From the NCBI GenBank assembly GCA_003162415.1, contig PMOL01000011.1, positions 509,535-573,534 on the forward strand: a stretch of 64,000 nt of DNA, read 5' to 3'. The notes under the pieces are model-generated. The model had not been told where the DNA came from. It ran no database searches and saw only the letters and a program-made list of their open reading frames with translations. Origin of the DNA: Candidatus Dormiibacterota bacterium (lineage in GTDB: Bacteria > Chloroflexota > Dormibacteria > Aeolococcales > Aeolococcaceae). A program made the translations under genes and the position numbers. This document shows, piece after piece, positions 43,694 to 54,408 of the stretch; the stretch's first letter is position 1; every line of letters begins with the position of its first letter.

Positions 43694-45010
43694 CTACTCG
43701 TCGGAATCGACGAAGTAGGTCTCGCAGGCGAGTTCCAGCAGCTCGCTGTTCAACTCGACCGGCTTGCCGAGGTACAGCGCAGCGTGGATCACGTGGTTGA
43801 GCAGGTCTCGAGGATGCGTGCCGTGCAGCGGGCGTCCCTTCGCAAAATAATGCTTCTCGAGCAGGCGGTCGACGAGCCCCTCGTCCATGCGGAGGTTGTT
43901 GTCGACGCAGTTCCGCCGCCAGATCTCCTTGTACTCGTCGACGGTCGGATCCGGGACGTGCACTTTGAAGCGCACGCGGCGCAGGAACGCCTCGTCCATG
44001 AGGTTCTGCGGCCGCAGGTTGGTGGAGAGCATCACCATGCAGGTGAACGGCACAGGGATGCTCGACCCGGCGCGGGGGATGTTGAGGTAGTCGACCTTCT
44101 TCTCCAGCGGCACGATGAGCCGGTTGAGCAGATCGCGCGGCGACATGTTCTGCTGGCGGCCGAAGTCGTCAATCAGGAAGAGGCCGCCATTGGCCTTGAG
44201 CTGCATCGAGGCCTCGTAGAAGCCGAGGGTGTGGTCGAAACCGAGCTCGAGCATCCGTGGGGTCAGCTCACCACCAACCTTGACCGCGGGTCGCTTGGCG
44301 AGCTGCCAGCGACGGTCGTGGGGAGGCAGCTCGCGGTCGATGGGCTCGTGGTGGATCGGGTCGTAGAAACGGATCACCTCGCCGTGGACGTAGAGCGCAC
44401 GCGGGATGAACATCGGCGCGCCGAGCAGCGATGCCGCCGCCTCGGCGATGGTCGTCTTGCCGTTGCCCGGAGGCCCGTAGAGGAAGACGGCCTGGCGTGC
44501 GCTCAGCGCGGGCCCGAGATGGTCGAGCACGACCTCCGACAGCACCAGGTGGCTGAAGGCATCGTGGAGCCGGGCACGGTTGACCTGGCCGTCCACATGG
44601 GACTGGCGCTCGGCCATCGCCGTGTAGTCGGCGATCGGCACCGGGGCGGGGCCGGCGTACTGGTTGATCTCGAGCAGCTCGCGGGCGCGCTGGCGGCCGG
44701 TGGTCGAGATCATGTGCTGCATGCCTGCGTTGATCGGCTCGCCCGGATCGAGCGTCGCGGTGTGCACGCCGGTCGACGAGCAGTACCCCTCGTCGGCGAG
44801 GAACCTCGAGGTGGTGTCGATGAACGAGAAGGGCAGGCAGAGATGATTCGCGATGTCGCGACCGAGCATGCTGCCGTTGAAATACAGCACCTTGAGGACG
44901 AGGTCGCAGACAAAGCTGAATGGGAGCCCGGTCTCCTCAGCCGTCCTCGGAGCCGGAGGCAGCGCGATCGGACTGGAGACGGGCGCGGTCACAGGCGCAA
45001 TCACTGCCAT
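43694..45010 (-). CDS. AAA+ ATPase (MoxR/Flp-pilus-associated type)
   Basis: 438 aa. The N-terminal 150 residues look like a winged-helix or peptidase-adaptor region (LPFSFVCDLVLKVLYFNGSMLGRDIANHLCLP). Walker A GPPGNGKT at 179-186, Walker B GGLFLIDDFGRQ near 250, sensor MLSTNLRPQ near 305, and arginine-finger candidates AFLRRVRFK follow. It resembles ATPases recorded with Flp pilus genes, but no pilus genes lie in the window. Could remodel a protein complex; target unknown. The plus-strand open frame opposite is a shadow. Confidence 0.78.
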   Translation of the reverse strand: MAVIAPVTAPVSSPIALPPAPRTAEETGLPFSFVCDLVLKVLYFNGSMLGRDIANHLCLPFSFIDTTSRFLADEGYCSSTGVHTATLDPGEPINAGMQHMISTTGRQRARELLEINQYAGPAPVPIADYTAMAERQSHVDGQVNRARLHDAFSHLVLSEVVLDHLGPALSARQAVFLYGPPGNGKTTIAEAAASLLGAPMFIPRALYVHGEVIRFYDPIHHEPIDRELPPHDRRWQLAKRPAVKVGGELTPRMLELGFDHTLGFYEASMQLKANGGLFLIDDFGRQQNMSPRDLLNRLIVPLEKKVDYLNIPRAGSSIPVPFTCMVMLSTNLRPQNLMDEAFLRRVRFKVHVPDPTVDEYKEIWRRNCVDNNLRMDEGLVDRLLEKHYFAKGRPLHGTHPRDLLNHVIHAALYLGKPVELNSELLELACETYFVDSDE

Positions 45011-45369
45011 CGGCGTCCGATTGTGTCATGGGCCGGTTTGCCCTTCCGGTACGCGTGACGGATTGTCATACGACCGTTCCAGGGATCCTGCTGGTACGGT
45101 TGGAGGCGATGGCGGTACCACTGGACGAAGGCGCCCCTGGCAGGCGCCGGGTGGGGCCCTTCTGGATCGAGGAGGGTCCGGGCGCGCTCCTGGCCGGGGC
45201 GGCCATCATCGCCATCTTCGCCGCCCTGTTCGTCCTGGCCGTCGCGATGCGTCCGGCGTAACCCAGCCAGCACCGTGACGTTTCATCCGGGAACTCGACA
45301 GCACTGCCGGCGCGCCACTACGCTGCGGAGTCAGGAGACGATCTCGCACATGCATTCGACGGTTCGGGC
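45011..45369. other. 359-base intergenic stretch with one possible small gene
   Basis: Divergent region between the AAA+ ATPase and PBP genes. It includes the small membrane ORF at 45109-45261; the remaining bases give no clear promoter or hairpin. GC is similar to the flanks. Confidence 0.3.
45109..45261 (+). CDS. Possible small single-helix membrane protein
   Basis: 50 aa from ATG 45109 (MAVPLDEGAPG). GGAGG is only 2 bases upstream, closer than ideal; TTG 45100 is an alternative start. Acidic/neutral N-terminus, then a hydrophobic helix of about 20 residues (ALLAGAAIIAIFAALFVLAV) and a short end. It lies in the same direction as the PBP gene 109 bases downstream. No family recognised; the hydrophobic run and start position make it plausible only. 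Confidence 0.35.
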   Translation: MAVPLDEGAPGRRRVGPFWIEEGPGALLAGAAIIAIFAALFVLAVAMRPA

Positions 45370-47904
45370 GTGAGCCTCGACCAGAGCCCGGAAGCCCGGC
45401 GCCGCCGGGCGGGCCTGCCGAACGGCTCCCGCACCCCGATGCGCGCCACCGGCTCGAACAACCCGGGCATCGGCGCCGCCGAGGCCGCCGCTCGTGCCGA
45501 GCTGCGCCGCCGGCGGGCCAGCGCCTACCGCCACCTGCGCACCCCGCGCAAGCGGGGCCGCGTTCTTCGAATCGTCCTGATCGCGATCACCATCTTCGCG
45601 GCGATCGGCGCGGGCACGGTCGGCGCGGTGTTCGCGGGCTATAACGCCTACAAGGGACAGCTCCCGGACGCGGCGACCATCACCAACATGGAGCCGGAGA
45701 TCGACACCAATGTCTACGACAGCGCGGGCGGCCTGATCCACGTCTTCCACAACGAGAGCTACCGCCATGTCCACGAGGATTTGACCCAGATCTCGCCCTA
45801 CTTCAAGGAAGCGATCGTCGCCATCGAGGATCACAACTTCTACACCGAGGGCTCGTGGGACCTCGCGCGCCTGGTGGAGTCGGGCATTGCCGACGTGACC
45901 CATCACGGAGCCTCGCTCCAGGGCGGGTCGACGATCACCGAGCAGCTCGCCAAGATCAGCCTCTACGGGGGCGCGGATCCACCTCAGAGCATCGACTACA
46001 AGATCAAGGAGATCGTGCTCGGCAACGAGATCGCACTCAACTTCACCAAGAACGAAATCCTCGACATGTACGTCAACCGGATCTTCTACGGCAACTTCGC
46101 CGTCGGCGTCGGAAGCGCAGCCGAGATGTATTTCCTCAAGCCCGCGAACCAGCTCGACCTTGCTCAGGCATCGATGCTCGCCGGTCTCCCCCAGTCACCG
46201 ACCGCCTACAACCCCCTGCTTCACGACCCCGGCGTGGCCATCAACCCACTTGCCAAGTCTCGCCAGAAGGCGGTGCTGCAGGCGATGCAGGCGAGCGGCT
46301 ACATCACCCAGGCGCAGGGCGTCGCCGCTTACAACGAGAAGCTCACCGTCCATTCGTGGACTGAATCCGAGCCCAATCCAAATTACGACCTCGATTTCGT
46401 CGATTACCTCGAGACCTACCTCAACCAGAGTTTCCCGCAGTACGCGAGCCCCGGTGGCTACGAGATCCATACCACCATCGACCAGGCGAAGCAGAACCTC
46501 GCGTACAGCACGGTCCACAACCTGGTGGCCGGTGAGCGCGTGAAGGAGAACATGGGTGACGGAGCCCTGGTGAGCCTGGATCCCCAGAACGGTGAGGTCC
46601 TCGCCATGGTCGGCACCTGGAACTACGCCGACCCGCACTTCGGCCAGCAGAACGAGGCGGCCGCGGTCCAGTTGAACATGGGGTCCACCACCAAGCTGTT
46701 CACGTACACGACGGCCATCGCGTCAACCAAGTTCACGATGACCACGCCGATGCTCGACCAGCGATTCAACTTTCCGATCCCAGGTTCCAGCGGCTACGAC
46801 CCGTTCGACGATGATCGCCATACCCACGGGACTTGCGACCTCAAGCTGTGCCTGGGGAACTCATTCAACATTCCGGCGGTCAAGACCGAGTACGCGACCG
46901 GCACGCAGTACATCGCCAACACCGAGCTGGCCATGGGCGTGCAGTCGCTCAATCAGAACTGCCAGTTCAACGGACAGACGTACGTGAACTGGCCGACCCC
47001 GACGCAGTGGGCTGCCACGCTCGGCTCGCTCACCTGCGGCATCACCCTGCTCGACCTGGCCGACGGCGCGGCCACGCTCGGCGATCTCGGCGTCCAGCAC
47101 AACCCCATGCCGGTGACCAGGATCACGGCTCAGCAGACGGGACAGACGGTGTTCACCTATGACCCGGCGGCGGCGGGACACCAGGTGATCCCGGCCAACG
47201 TCGCCTACATCATGGATGAGATCACCAGCAACGACAACAACCGGATCCGCGAGTTCGGACGCAACGGCTACCTGACCCTCGGTTCGCGGCGGGTCAGCGC
47301 CAAGACTGGAACCGCCGACTTCTTCATGGATAACCTCACCGTCGGCTGGACCCCCAATCTGCTCACCGCCGTGTGGGTCGGGAACGGGCTGCGCAGCTGC
47401 CTCCAGCCCAAGGATCGCGCCTACATGACGGCCCAGATCAGGAGGCACAACGTCATCCAGCCCGGCGAGGTGGACAACACCTATCCGTTCAGCCCGCATG
47501 ACCTGGCGCACTACGGCCTCAAGCCCGCAGATCCCAACTACCCGGACTGTGGCCACCTCGACGGCGTCGTGTCCGGATACAGCGGCGCGGCCCCGATCTG
47601 GCACGCGTACATGTCCGCAGCGCTCAAGGGAGCTCCCGACACCTGGTACAAGCAGCCCGCCGACATCGTGGTTGGAACCGGCGGCGGCCCGGGCGACGAC
47701 GCGAACTTCTACCTCCCGGGCACCCAGCCGGGCGCCAGCACCAACTGCACCTACTACGGCCCGACGCCGCTCCCGACCCAGACCTGCACCTACGCGGGCC
47801 CGACCGCGGCGCCCCCGCCGCCCACCAACCCCAGCCCGTCGCCGAGCCCGTCGCCCGGTGCCGGCCCGACCCCCACTCCGCTCCCGACGCCACCGGCGCA
47901 TTAG
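45370..47904 (+). CDS. Class A penicillin-binding protein (PBP1A-like glycosyltransferase/transpeptidase)
   Basis: 844 aa from GTG 45370. Basic cytoplasmic N-terminus, one membrane helix (about 60-85), GT51 domain (about 110-290) with catalytic-type Glu153 in IEDHNFYTE and GGSTITEQLAK, then a transpeptidase domain with acyl Ser439 (S-T-T-K), S498-F-N500 and K645-T-G. The usual IEDxRF motif reads IEDHNF. The C-terminal 100 residues are a Pro/Thr/Ser-rich tail with four or five PSP-type repeats. Polymerises and cross-links peptidoglycan on the outer face. Converges on the gene at 47909 with a 4-base gap. Confidence 0.93.
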   Translation: MSLDQSPEARRRRAGLPNGSRTPMRATGSNNPGIGAAEAAARAELRRRRASAYRHLRTPRKRGRVLRIVLIAITIFAAIGAGTVGAVFAGYNAYKGQLPDAATITNMEPEIDTNVYDSAGGLIHVFHNESYRHVHEDLTQISPYFKEAIVAIEDHNFYTEGSWDLARLVESGIADVTHHGASLQGGSTITEQLAKISLYGGADPPQSIDYKIKEIVLGNEIALNFTKNEILDMYVNRIFYGNFAVGVGSAAEMYFLKPANQLDLAQASMLAGLPQSPTAYNPLLHDPGVAINPLAKSRQKAVLQAMQASGYITQAQGVAAYNEKLTVHSWTESEPNPNYDLDFVDYLETYLNQSFPQYASPGGYEIHTTIDQAKQNLAYSTVHNLVAGERVKENMGDGALVSLDPQNGEVLAMVGTWNYADPHFGQQNEAAAVQLNMGSTTKLFTYTTAIASTKFTMTTPMLDQRFNFPIPGSSGYDPFDDDRHTHGTCDLKLCLGNSFNIPAVKTEYATGTQYIANTELAMGVQSLNQNCQFNGQTYVNWPTPTQWAATLGSLTCGITLLDLADGAATLGDLGVQHNPMPVTRITAQQTGQTVFTYDPAAAGHQVIPANVAYIMDEITSNDNNRIREFGRNGYLTLGSRRVSAKTGTADFFMDNLTVGWTPNLLTAVWVGNGLRSCLQPKDRAYMTAQIRRHNVIQPGEVDNTYPFSPHDLAHYGLKPADPNYPDCGHLDGVVSGYSGAAPIWHAYMSAALKGAPDTWYKQPADIVVGTGGGPGDDANFYLPGTQPGASTNCTYYGPTPLPTQTCTYAGPTAAPPPPTNPSPSPSPSPGAGPTPTPLPTPPAH

Positions 47905-47908
47905 CGCG

Positions 47909-48700
47909 CTAGGCGGTCCTGCGCCGGCGGGCCAGCTCCCAGACCGCGTCGAGGTCCTCAAGCATGGGAAGCTCGGGGTCAGCCTCGATCGGCGTATCGA
48001 GCTCTTCGCCGCGGGTCATCGACGCGAACGATGCGTGCACGTGGCAGATGACAACATTGTGCCTGGCCGGGCGGCCCTCCACCTCGTCGAGGCCGAGAAG
48101 CGACCACCAGTAATCAAGGGTCACGTCCGAGCCCGATGACAGCACGGCCGAGTGCGAGAGCAGGGGCAGCTCCAGGTTTCCCGACTCGCCGCCGCCGAAC
48201 GCCCGGAGCAGCCGGGAGAAGGCGTCGCCGTCGATCTCCGCGTCGATAACGATACGGCCCGAGCCATCCGGCGTCTCGAGGGCGATGACCGCGTCATCCA
48301 CCTGGACGCCGTCAAGCCGTTCGCCAAACCCGCCGAGGTCGAAGAGATCCGGGGTCACGCGGAGGTCGCCGAAACCGGCGCCGGCGATCGAGTACCGGCT
48401 GGTGCCTTCGGATTGCACTACTCGGATCACGAGCGTCTCGGCGCTGGTCGCGCCCGTGGTGAGCGTCGCCCGCTTGACCAGACCGCCGCGCACGGCGAGG
48501 TCGGCATCGAAGGTGCGTTGCTCGATCCGGGTCGGCTCCGTGCCTGGAACCGCCGGCTCGACGAGCATCGACGTCCGCTCCTCGAAGTGGATGCCGACCT
48601 GAAGGCCGAGCGTCGTGTCGAGGCGGTCGACCAGGCAACGGTACAGCGCACCGAGGGTTATTTTCGGCTGGATCGTCGCAGCGCTCCGCACCGGTGGCAT
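47909..48700 (-). CDS. Hypothetical protein, unknown function
   Basis: 263 aa from ATG 48700 (MPPVRSAATIQ); the frame continues higher without value. Predicted soluble, mixed alpha/beta, with an acidic C-terminus (TPIEADPELPMLEDLDAVWEL). Segments such as VVICHVHASFASMTRGEEL and VIALETPDGSGRIVID look ordered, but I recognise no family. Divergent from the rhomboid gene over 70 bases, convergent with the PBP gene. Could be a scaffold or a regulator; nothing in the sequence decides. Confidence 0.6.
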   Translation of the reverse strand: MPPVRSAATIQPKITLGALYRCLVDRLDTTLGLQVGIHFEERTSMLVEPAVPGTEPTRIEQRTFDADLAVRGGLVKRATLTTGATSAETLVIRVVQSEGTSRYSIAGAGFGDLRVTPDLFDLGGFGERLDGVQVDDAVIALETPDGSGRIVIDAEIDGDAFSRLLRAFGGGESGNLELPLLSHSAVLSSGSDVTLDYWWSLLGLDEVEGRPARHNVVICHVHASFASMTRGEELDTPIEADPELPMLEDLDAVWELARRRRTA

Positions 48701-48770
48701 CGCGTGACCATAGCCCAAAAGCGCTGCGGCCACGGGGGTGTCGCGGGGTGCGATCGGTAGACTGAACCGA

Positions 48771-50144
48771 GTGACGGACGCGGCTCCACCCAACTACGCC
48801 GCGCCGCCGCCGGGGCCGCACCCGGTCGCGCTCGCGATCGCCTATGACCTTGTGACCCGGTACCGGCTGAGGCTCGCCGACCAGCGAGACGGACGCCTCG
48901 GCGAGCTCCTCGGCCACTACGTGCTCGCCGCGGCGATGTGGAATGGTCCGCGAGCGGCACTGGTCGCCTTTTACGAGCCGCCCGCCGATCCTGCCCTGGC
49001 CGGGTCCGATCTTGCGGCGCGCTGCGACGCGGCGCGCCGCTGGGGCTTCGACCGCCTCCGTTCCCAGGGCGCGCAGGTGTGCGACATCCTGCTGATTGCG
49101 CTCGGGCCGCTGGCCGGCACGCTCTCGGCCGCGACCACGCCGGGTGACCCGGTTCGCCTCGGTGTGGCCTGGGTCGACCCCGTCAACGCCACCGCCGGCG
49201 CGGTGCTGCCCATCCCGCCCGGCCTGCCGTCGATCGGCGAGCTGCGCAACCGGGTGAGCGCGGTCCGCGACGGGGCGCAGGTGCCGACACTCGCCGCGGT
49301 TGATCTTGCCGAGCGCCAGGCGGTGGCAGGTGGCTACGTTGCGCCGGTGCGCCGCGCGATGGTCGCGCAGCCGTACATGACCTACGGGCTCATCACGGTG
49401 TTCGTGCTGATCTGGATCCTCGAGTACGCCACGATGTCGCTGCATCCAACCAACAGCGGCCCCGACATCTGCTCGTGGGGTGCTCTGCCGAATGCGGACC
49501 TGGGGTTGCTCGGTCTGAGCCCGGGGTGCGACGTGACCTGGTGGCGCTTCGTGAGCAGTGCCTTCCTGCACGACCCCAGCAGCGTCTATCACGTGCTCTT
49601 CAACAGCATCGCGATGCTCTTCATCGGCAGGCTGGTCGAGCAGCTCTACGGGCGGCTCGTGCTGCTCGGTGTGTTCCTGATCACCGCCATCGCCGGCGGC
49701 GTGCTCTGGTGGGCGGTGAGCGCCGTGGGGCCGACCCTGCCGGGGATCCTGCCCAACACCATCTCCCTCGGCGCATCAGGCGGAATCGCTGGCCTGATCG
49801 GACTCCTGCTCATGCTCGGCAGGGTGCAGGGCAAGAACGTGCCGGTCGGGATCACCCACACGGTGCGCAACTACGCGGTGACCGTGATTGTCCTCAATGT
49901 CGTGCTGACCTTCGTCTTCGGGCCGTCGCTGGACATCAACAACTACGCGCATGTCGGTGGCCTCATCGCGGGCGCAGCGCTCGGGTTGCTGGTGCCACCG
50001 ATCATGTCGATCGGCGGTCGCGATCACGCAATCGTCGAGAAGGTCGTGCTCTGGGGAGCGATCGCGTTCAGCGCCGCGTCGCTACTCTTTGCCATGCTCA
50101 ACCTGACGACGGCGATCCTGCATCCGCCGGCGTTCCCCGGGTAA
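48771..50144 (+). CDS. Rhomboid intramembrane serine protease with long soluble N-terminus
   Basis: 457 aa from GTG 48771. Residues 1-195 are a soluble domain (LVTRYRLRLADQRDGRLGELLGHYVLAAAMW and ILLIALGPLAG) of unknown function; it has no membrane segment. From about 203 there are 6-7 helices with the rhomboid pattern: WWRFVSSAFLHD near 265, HVLFNSIAMLFIGRLVEQLYG near 283, nucleophile Ser336 in GASGGIAG, and His394 in NYAHVGGLIAGA. Ser/His dyad intact. Cleaves membrane-anchored substrates. The N-terminal domain may select the substrate; inferred. Confidence 0.88.
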   Translation: MTDAAPPNYAAPPPGPHPVALAIAYDLVTRYRLRLADQRDGRLGELLGHYVLAAAMWNGPRAALVAFYEPPADPALAGSDLAARCDAARRWGFDRLRSQGAQVCDILLIALGPLAGTLSAATTPGDPVRLGVAWVDPVNATAGAVLPIPPGLPSIGELRNRVSAVRDGAQVPTLAAVDLAERQAVAGGYVAPVRRAMVAQPYMTYGLITVFVLIWILEYATMSLHPTNSGPDICSWGALPNADLGLLGLSPGCDVTWWRFVSSAFLHDPSSVYHVLFNSIAMLFIGRLVEQLYGRLVLLGVFLITAIAGGVLWWAVSAVGPTLPGILPNTISLGASGGIAGLIGLLLMLGRVQGKNVPVGITHTVRNYAVTVIVLNVVLTFVFGPSLDINNYAHVGGLIAGAALGLLVPPIMSIGGRDHAIVEKVVLWGAIAFSAASLLFAMLNLTTAILHPPAFPG

Positions 50145-50165
50145 CCATCGCTGAGACCGCTCAGG

Positions 50166-50517
50166 TCAGACGGCGCGCTCGCCCGCCGGGTCGCCCCAGA
50201 GACCCTCGAGGTCGTAGAAGGTGCGCTCGCCCGGGAGGAAGACGTGGGCGATCACCGCGTCGAAGTCCGCGCACGCCCAGGACGCGTCCTTGAGGCCGGC
50301 GACCGCAAGCGGGCGCACCCCCTGCGCCTTGCAGACGTCCGTGATACTGTCAGTGATGGCACGAACTTGACGGTCGGTGTCGCCCTCGCAGATAACGAAA
50401 TAATCGGCGATGGTCGTCTTGCCGCGGATGTCAAGCACCACCACGTCACGCGCCTTCTTGTCGGCTGCTGCGGCGGCGATGATGCCGGCCAGGTCCGTGG
50501 AGGTCATCCGATTCGCA

Positions 50518-50525
<8 letters not shown>
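50166..50525 (-). CDS. rsfS: Ribosomal silencing factor RsfS
   Basis: 119 aa from ATG 50525, overlapping the nadD end by 8 bases; ATG 50507 is an internal alternative. The frame stays open higher but inside nadD. DLAGIIAAAAADKKARDVVVLDIRGKTTIADYFVICEGDTDRQVRAITDSI and ACADFDAVIAHVFLPGERTFYDLEGLWGDP are family-wide motifs. Binds L14 and blocks subunit joining in slow growth. Last gene of the obg-nadD-rsfS set, an order found in many bacteria. Confidence 0.94.
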
Positions 50526-52427
<1,902 letters not shown>

Positions 52428-52745
52428 TCAGCCGGTCGCTGCGACCGGCTCCTCGTCGGGCTCTTCGATCATCTCGCCGACCGAGAAGATCGGCATCGCG
52501 CGCACGTTGGCGCGAGTCCTGTCGTGGCCGGTGTGATCGTAGGCAACCGTGCCCGTGCGCAGGGCGAAGAGCGTGTGATCGCGACCCACCCCGACGTGCT
52601 CTCCCGCGAGGATCTTGGTGCCGCGCTGACGAACCAGGATGGTGCCGGCGAGAACGACCTCGCCGGTGTGGCGCTTCACGCCGAGACGCTTGGCCTTGGA
52701 ATCGCGTCCGTTGCGGGAGCTCCCGCCACCTTTCTTATGCGCCAT
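52428..52745 (-). CDS. rpmA: 50S ribosomal protein L27
   Basis: 105 aa, about 20 longer than most. [30 protein letters not shown] and [21 protein letters not shown] are unmistakable. The last 20 residues ([17 protein letters not shown]) are an acidic extension. Start overlaps the L21 gene by 11 bases. Its TGA stop lies in the same frame as obg. Confidence 0.96.
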   Translation of the reverse strand: MAHKKGGGSSRNGRDSKAKRLGVKRHTGEVVLAGTILVRQRGTKILAGEHVGVGRDHTLFALRTGTVAYDHTGHDRTRANVRAMPIFSVGEMIEEPDEEPVAATG

Positions 52746-53343
52746 CGGCTGGTTCCTTCTTGGGTTTGGGTGTCCGTGCCCGCTTCGGTGCGGCGGTCTT
52801 CTGGGCAGGAGCCTCGTGAGCCTCAGCCTCGACCGCCTCTTCAACGGCGAGCTCAGCCACAGCGACCTCAGCTTCGACGGCCTCGGCTGCGACCGCAATT
52901 GCCTCCGCCTCCACTGCGATTTCCTTGGCTTCAACAGCGACTGCCTCGGCTTGCGCCGCCGCTTCAGCCTTGGCCGCCTTCGGCGCGGCGGCGCGCTTGG
53001 GCGCGGACGCCTTCGGCTTGGTTGCGGCCTTGCCGCGCCCAACCTCTTCGATGAGCAGTTCGGTTAGCTGGCTGCGGTACCCGAGGGTGCGCCGGTGGCG
53101 CTTCTTCGGCTTGTAGGTGAAGACGCGGATCTTGCGGCCGCGCCGGTGCGCGATCACGGTCGCGGTGACCGAGGCCTCGACGGGAGAGCCCTTGGCCACG
53201 TCGGTCTCGGCACCGTCACCGAGGAGCAGGACCGACTCGAGGGTCACGGTCGAACCGACCTCGACGGGAATGCGATCGACAAGGATCCGGTCGCCGGAAG
53301 CGACACGGTACTGGTGACCGCCGTGTTGAAGGATTGCGTACAT
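52735..53343 (-). CDS. rplU: 50S ribosomal protein L21 with long C-terminal tail
   Basis: 202 aa against the usual 100-105. Residues 1-102 are normal L21 ([45 protein letters not shown]). Residues 103-202 are low complexity: an Ala/Lys/Pro block, an Ala/Glu/Val block, then Lys/Pro/Arg. GAGAGG lies just before the ATG. 115 bases separate it from the lipoprotein gene and should hold its promoter and leader. Confidence 0.96.
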   Translation of the reverse strand: MYAILQHGGHQYRVASGDRILVDRIPVEVGSTVTLESVLLLGDGAETDVAKGSPVEASVTATVIAHRRGRKIRVFTYKPKKRHRRTLGYRSQLTELLIEEVGRGKAATKPKASAPKRAAAPKAAKAEAAAQAEAVAVEAKEIAVEAEAIAVAAEAVEAEVAVAELAVEEAVEAEAHEAPAQKTAAPKRARTPKPKKEPADGA

Positions 53344-53458
53344 ATGCCTCTCTCGCCGGGAGCGGGTTCACTCCACTGAGGAACGCCGGCTGATACCGGG
53401 CGCGATACGCGAGGTTACCACGTGAGCGAGCTGAGAGGCCTTTGCGAACGCGATGAAA

Positions 53459-54388
53459 TCAGGAGCTGAAGACGTTGAGTGGGGCTGCATTGACGATGGC
53501 CACGTGGTCGCGCGAGGCGTCGGTGACCGAGACCTGGATGGGGAACACGCCTTTCCCGGGGTTGGGGATGCACTGCGCGATGAACTCGATGGTGAGCGTG
53601 CCGGACCCGAGCGATGTCTGCGGTGGTAACTCGAAGCCTCCGTAGAAGACCACGTAGGATCCCTTGACCGGCGCGATCAGCGACTCCACGGATGAATTCC
53701 CTCCGAACGGCATGATCGTCGACTGGTACTGCAGCACCGGCGGAAGCGTGACCAGCACGTCGACCGTGGGCGCGATCCCCGTCCCCTTGTTCGTCACCGT
53801 GACCCGATACGTGACCTGACCCGCGGGATGCACCGACGTCGGTCCGACCGATGCGGTAATTCCCAGACGCGGCGCTGAGGCGACCGCAACCCGAATGGGA
53901 CGGCTCTGCACCGTATCGGTGAGGCTGTCGTCGATCACCTCGGCGGCGAGCGAGTACGTGTTTGGTTGGGCGACGATGTTGACCGCGAAGTTGATCGTCA
54001 CCGAGGCGTAGGCCGCCGTACCATTCGGCGACGTGGGCGAGGACAGCGACCAGACACCCCATTGCGGGTTCGCGCCGCCAACCTGCGCGTCCTCGGGGGT
54101 GGTGCGCGCGGCGCTGCCGCTGTTGATGAAGTTGGTGGCGGTGTACTGGAAGCCGGGCGGCATGACGGCATGGATGACAACTCCCGACGCGTTGCCCGGA
54201 CCCAGGTTATGCACCGTGATCTCGAAATCCGCATCGGTGGTCCCGGGGGTGTAGGACGCCCCGAAGCTGGAGCTGAGCGTCACCGAGAGCTGCGCCGCCT
54301 CGGTGGTGCACGACGCGAGGAGCAGTGCGAGGGGCGCCAGGACCGAGACGGCAAGGATGCCTGTGAGGTGCGACGCAAGTCCCCGCAC
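53459..54388 (-). CDS. Lipoprotein with two DUF11-type beta repeats
   Basis: 309 aa. Lipoprotein signal with lipobox LLASC (Cys27). Two related immunoglobulin-like repeats follow: DADFEITVHNLGPGNASGVVIHAVMPPGFQY near residue 52 and QVTYRVTVTNKGTGIAPTVDVLVTLPPVLQY near 190, the DUF11 pattern of cell-surface proteins. No catalytic motif. Probably an envelope structural or adhesive protein anchored on the outer side of the membrane. Lies oddly between maf and the ribosomal protein genes. Confidence 0.8.
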   Translation of the reverse strand: MRGLASHLTGILAVSVLAPLALLLASCTTEAAQLSVTLSSSFGASYTPGTTDADFEITVHNLGPGNASGVVIHAVMPPGFQYTATNFINSGSAARTTPEDAQVGGANPQWGVWSLSSPTSPNGTAAYASVTINFAVNIVAQPNTYSLAAEVIDDSLTDTVQSRPIRVAVASAPRLGITASVGPTSVHPAGQVTYRVTVTNKGTGIAPTVDVLVTLPPVLQYQSTIMPFGGNSSVESLIAPVKGSYVVFYGGFELPPQTSLGSGTLTIEFIAQCIPNPGKGVFPIQVSVTDASRDHVAIVNAAPLNVFSS

Positions 54389-54408
54389 CCGTCCGCTCCG
54401 CGAAACGG

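Noticed and set aside
43625..45058. 477-aa plus-strand open frame opposite the AAA+ ATPase
   Set aside because: The minus strand carries intact Walker A/B motifs; the plus frame is Val/Glu/Arg-biased shadow sequence.
46861..47961. 366-aa minus-strand frame opposite the PBP1A gene
   Set aside because: Overlaps the transpeptidase domain and C-terminal tail of the PBP; Arg/Gly-biased, no motif.
48312..49592. 426-aa minus-strand frame across two genes
   Set aside because: Crosses the hypothetical gene and the rhomboid gene, no domain, composition of a shadow.
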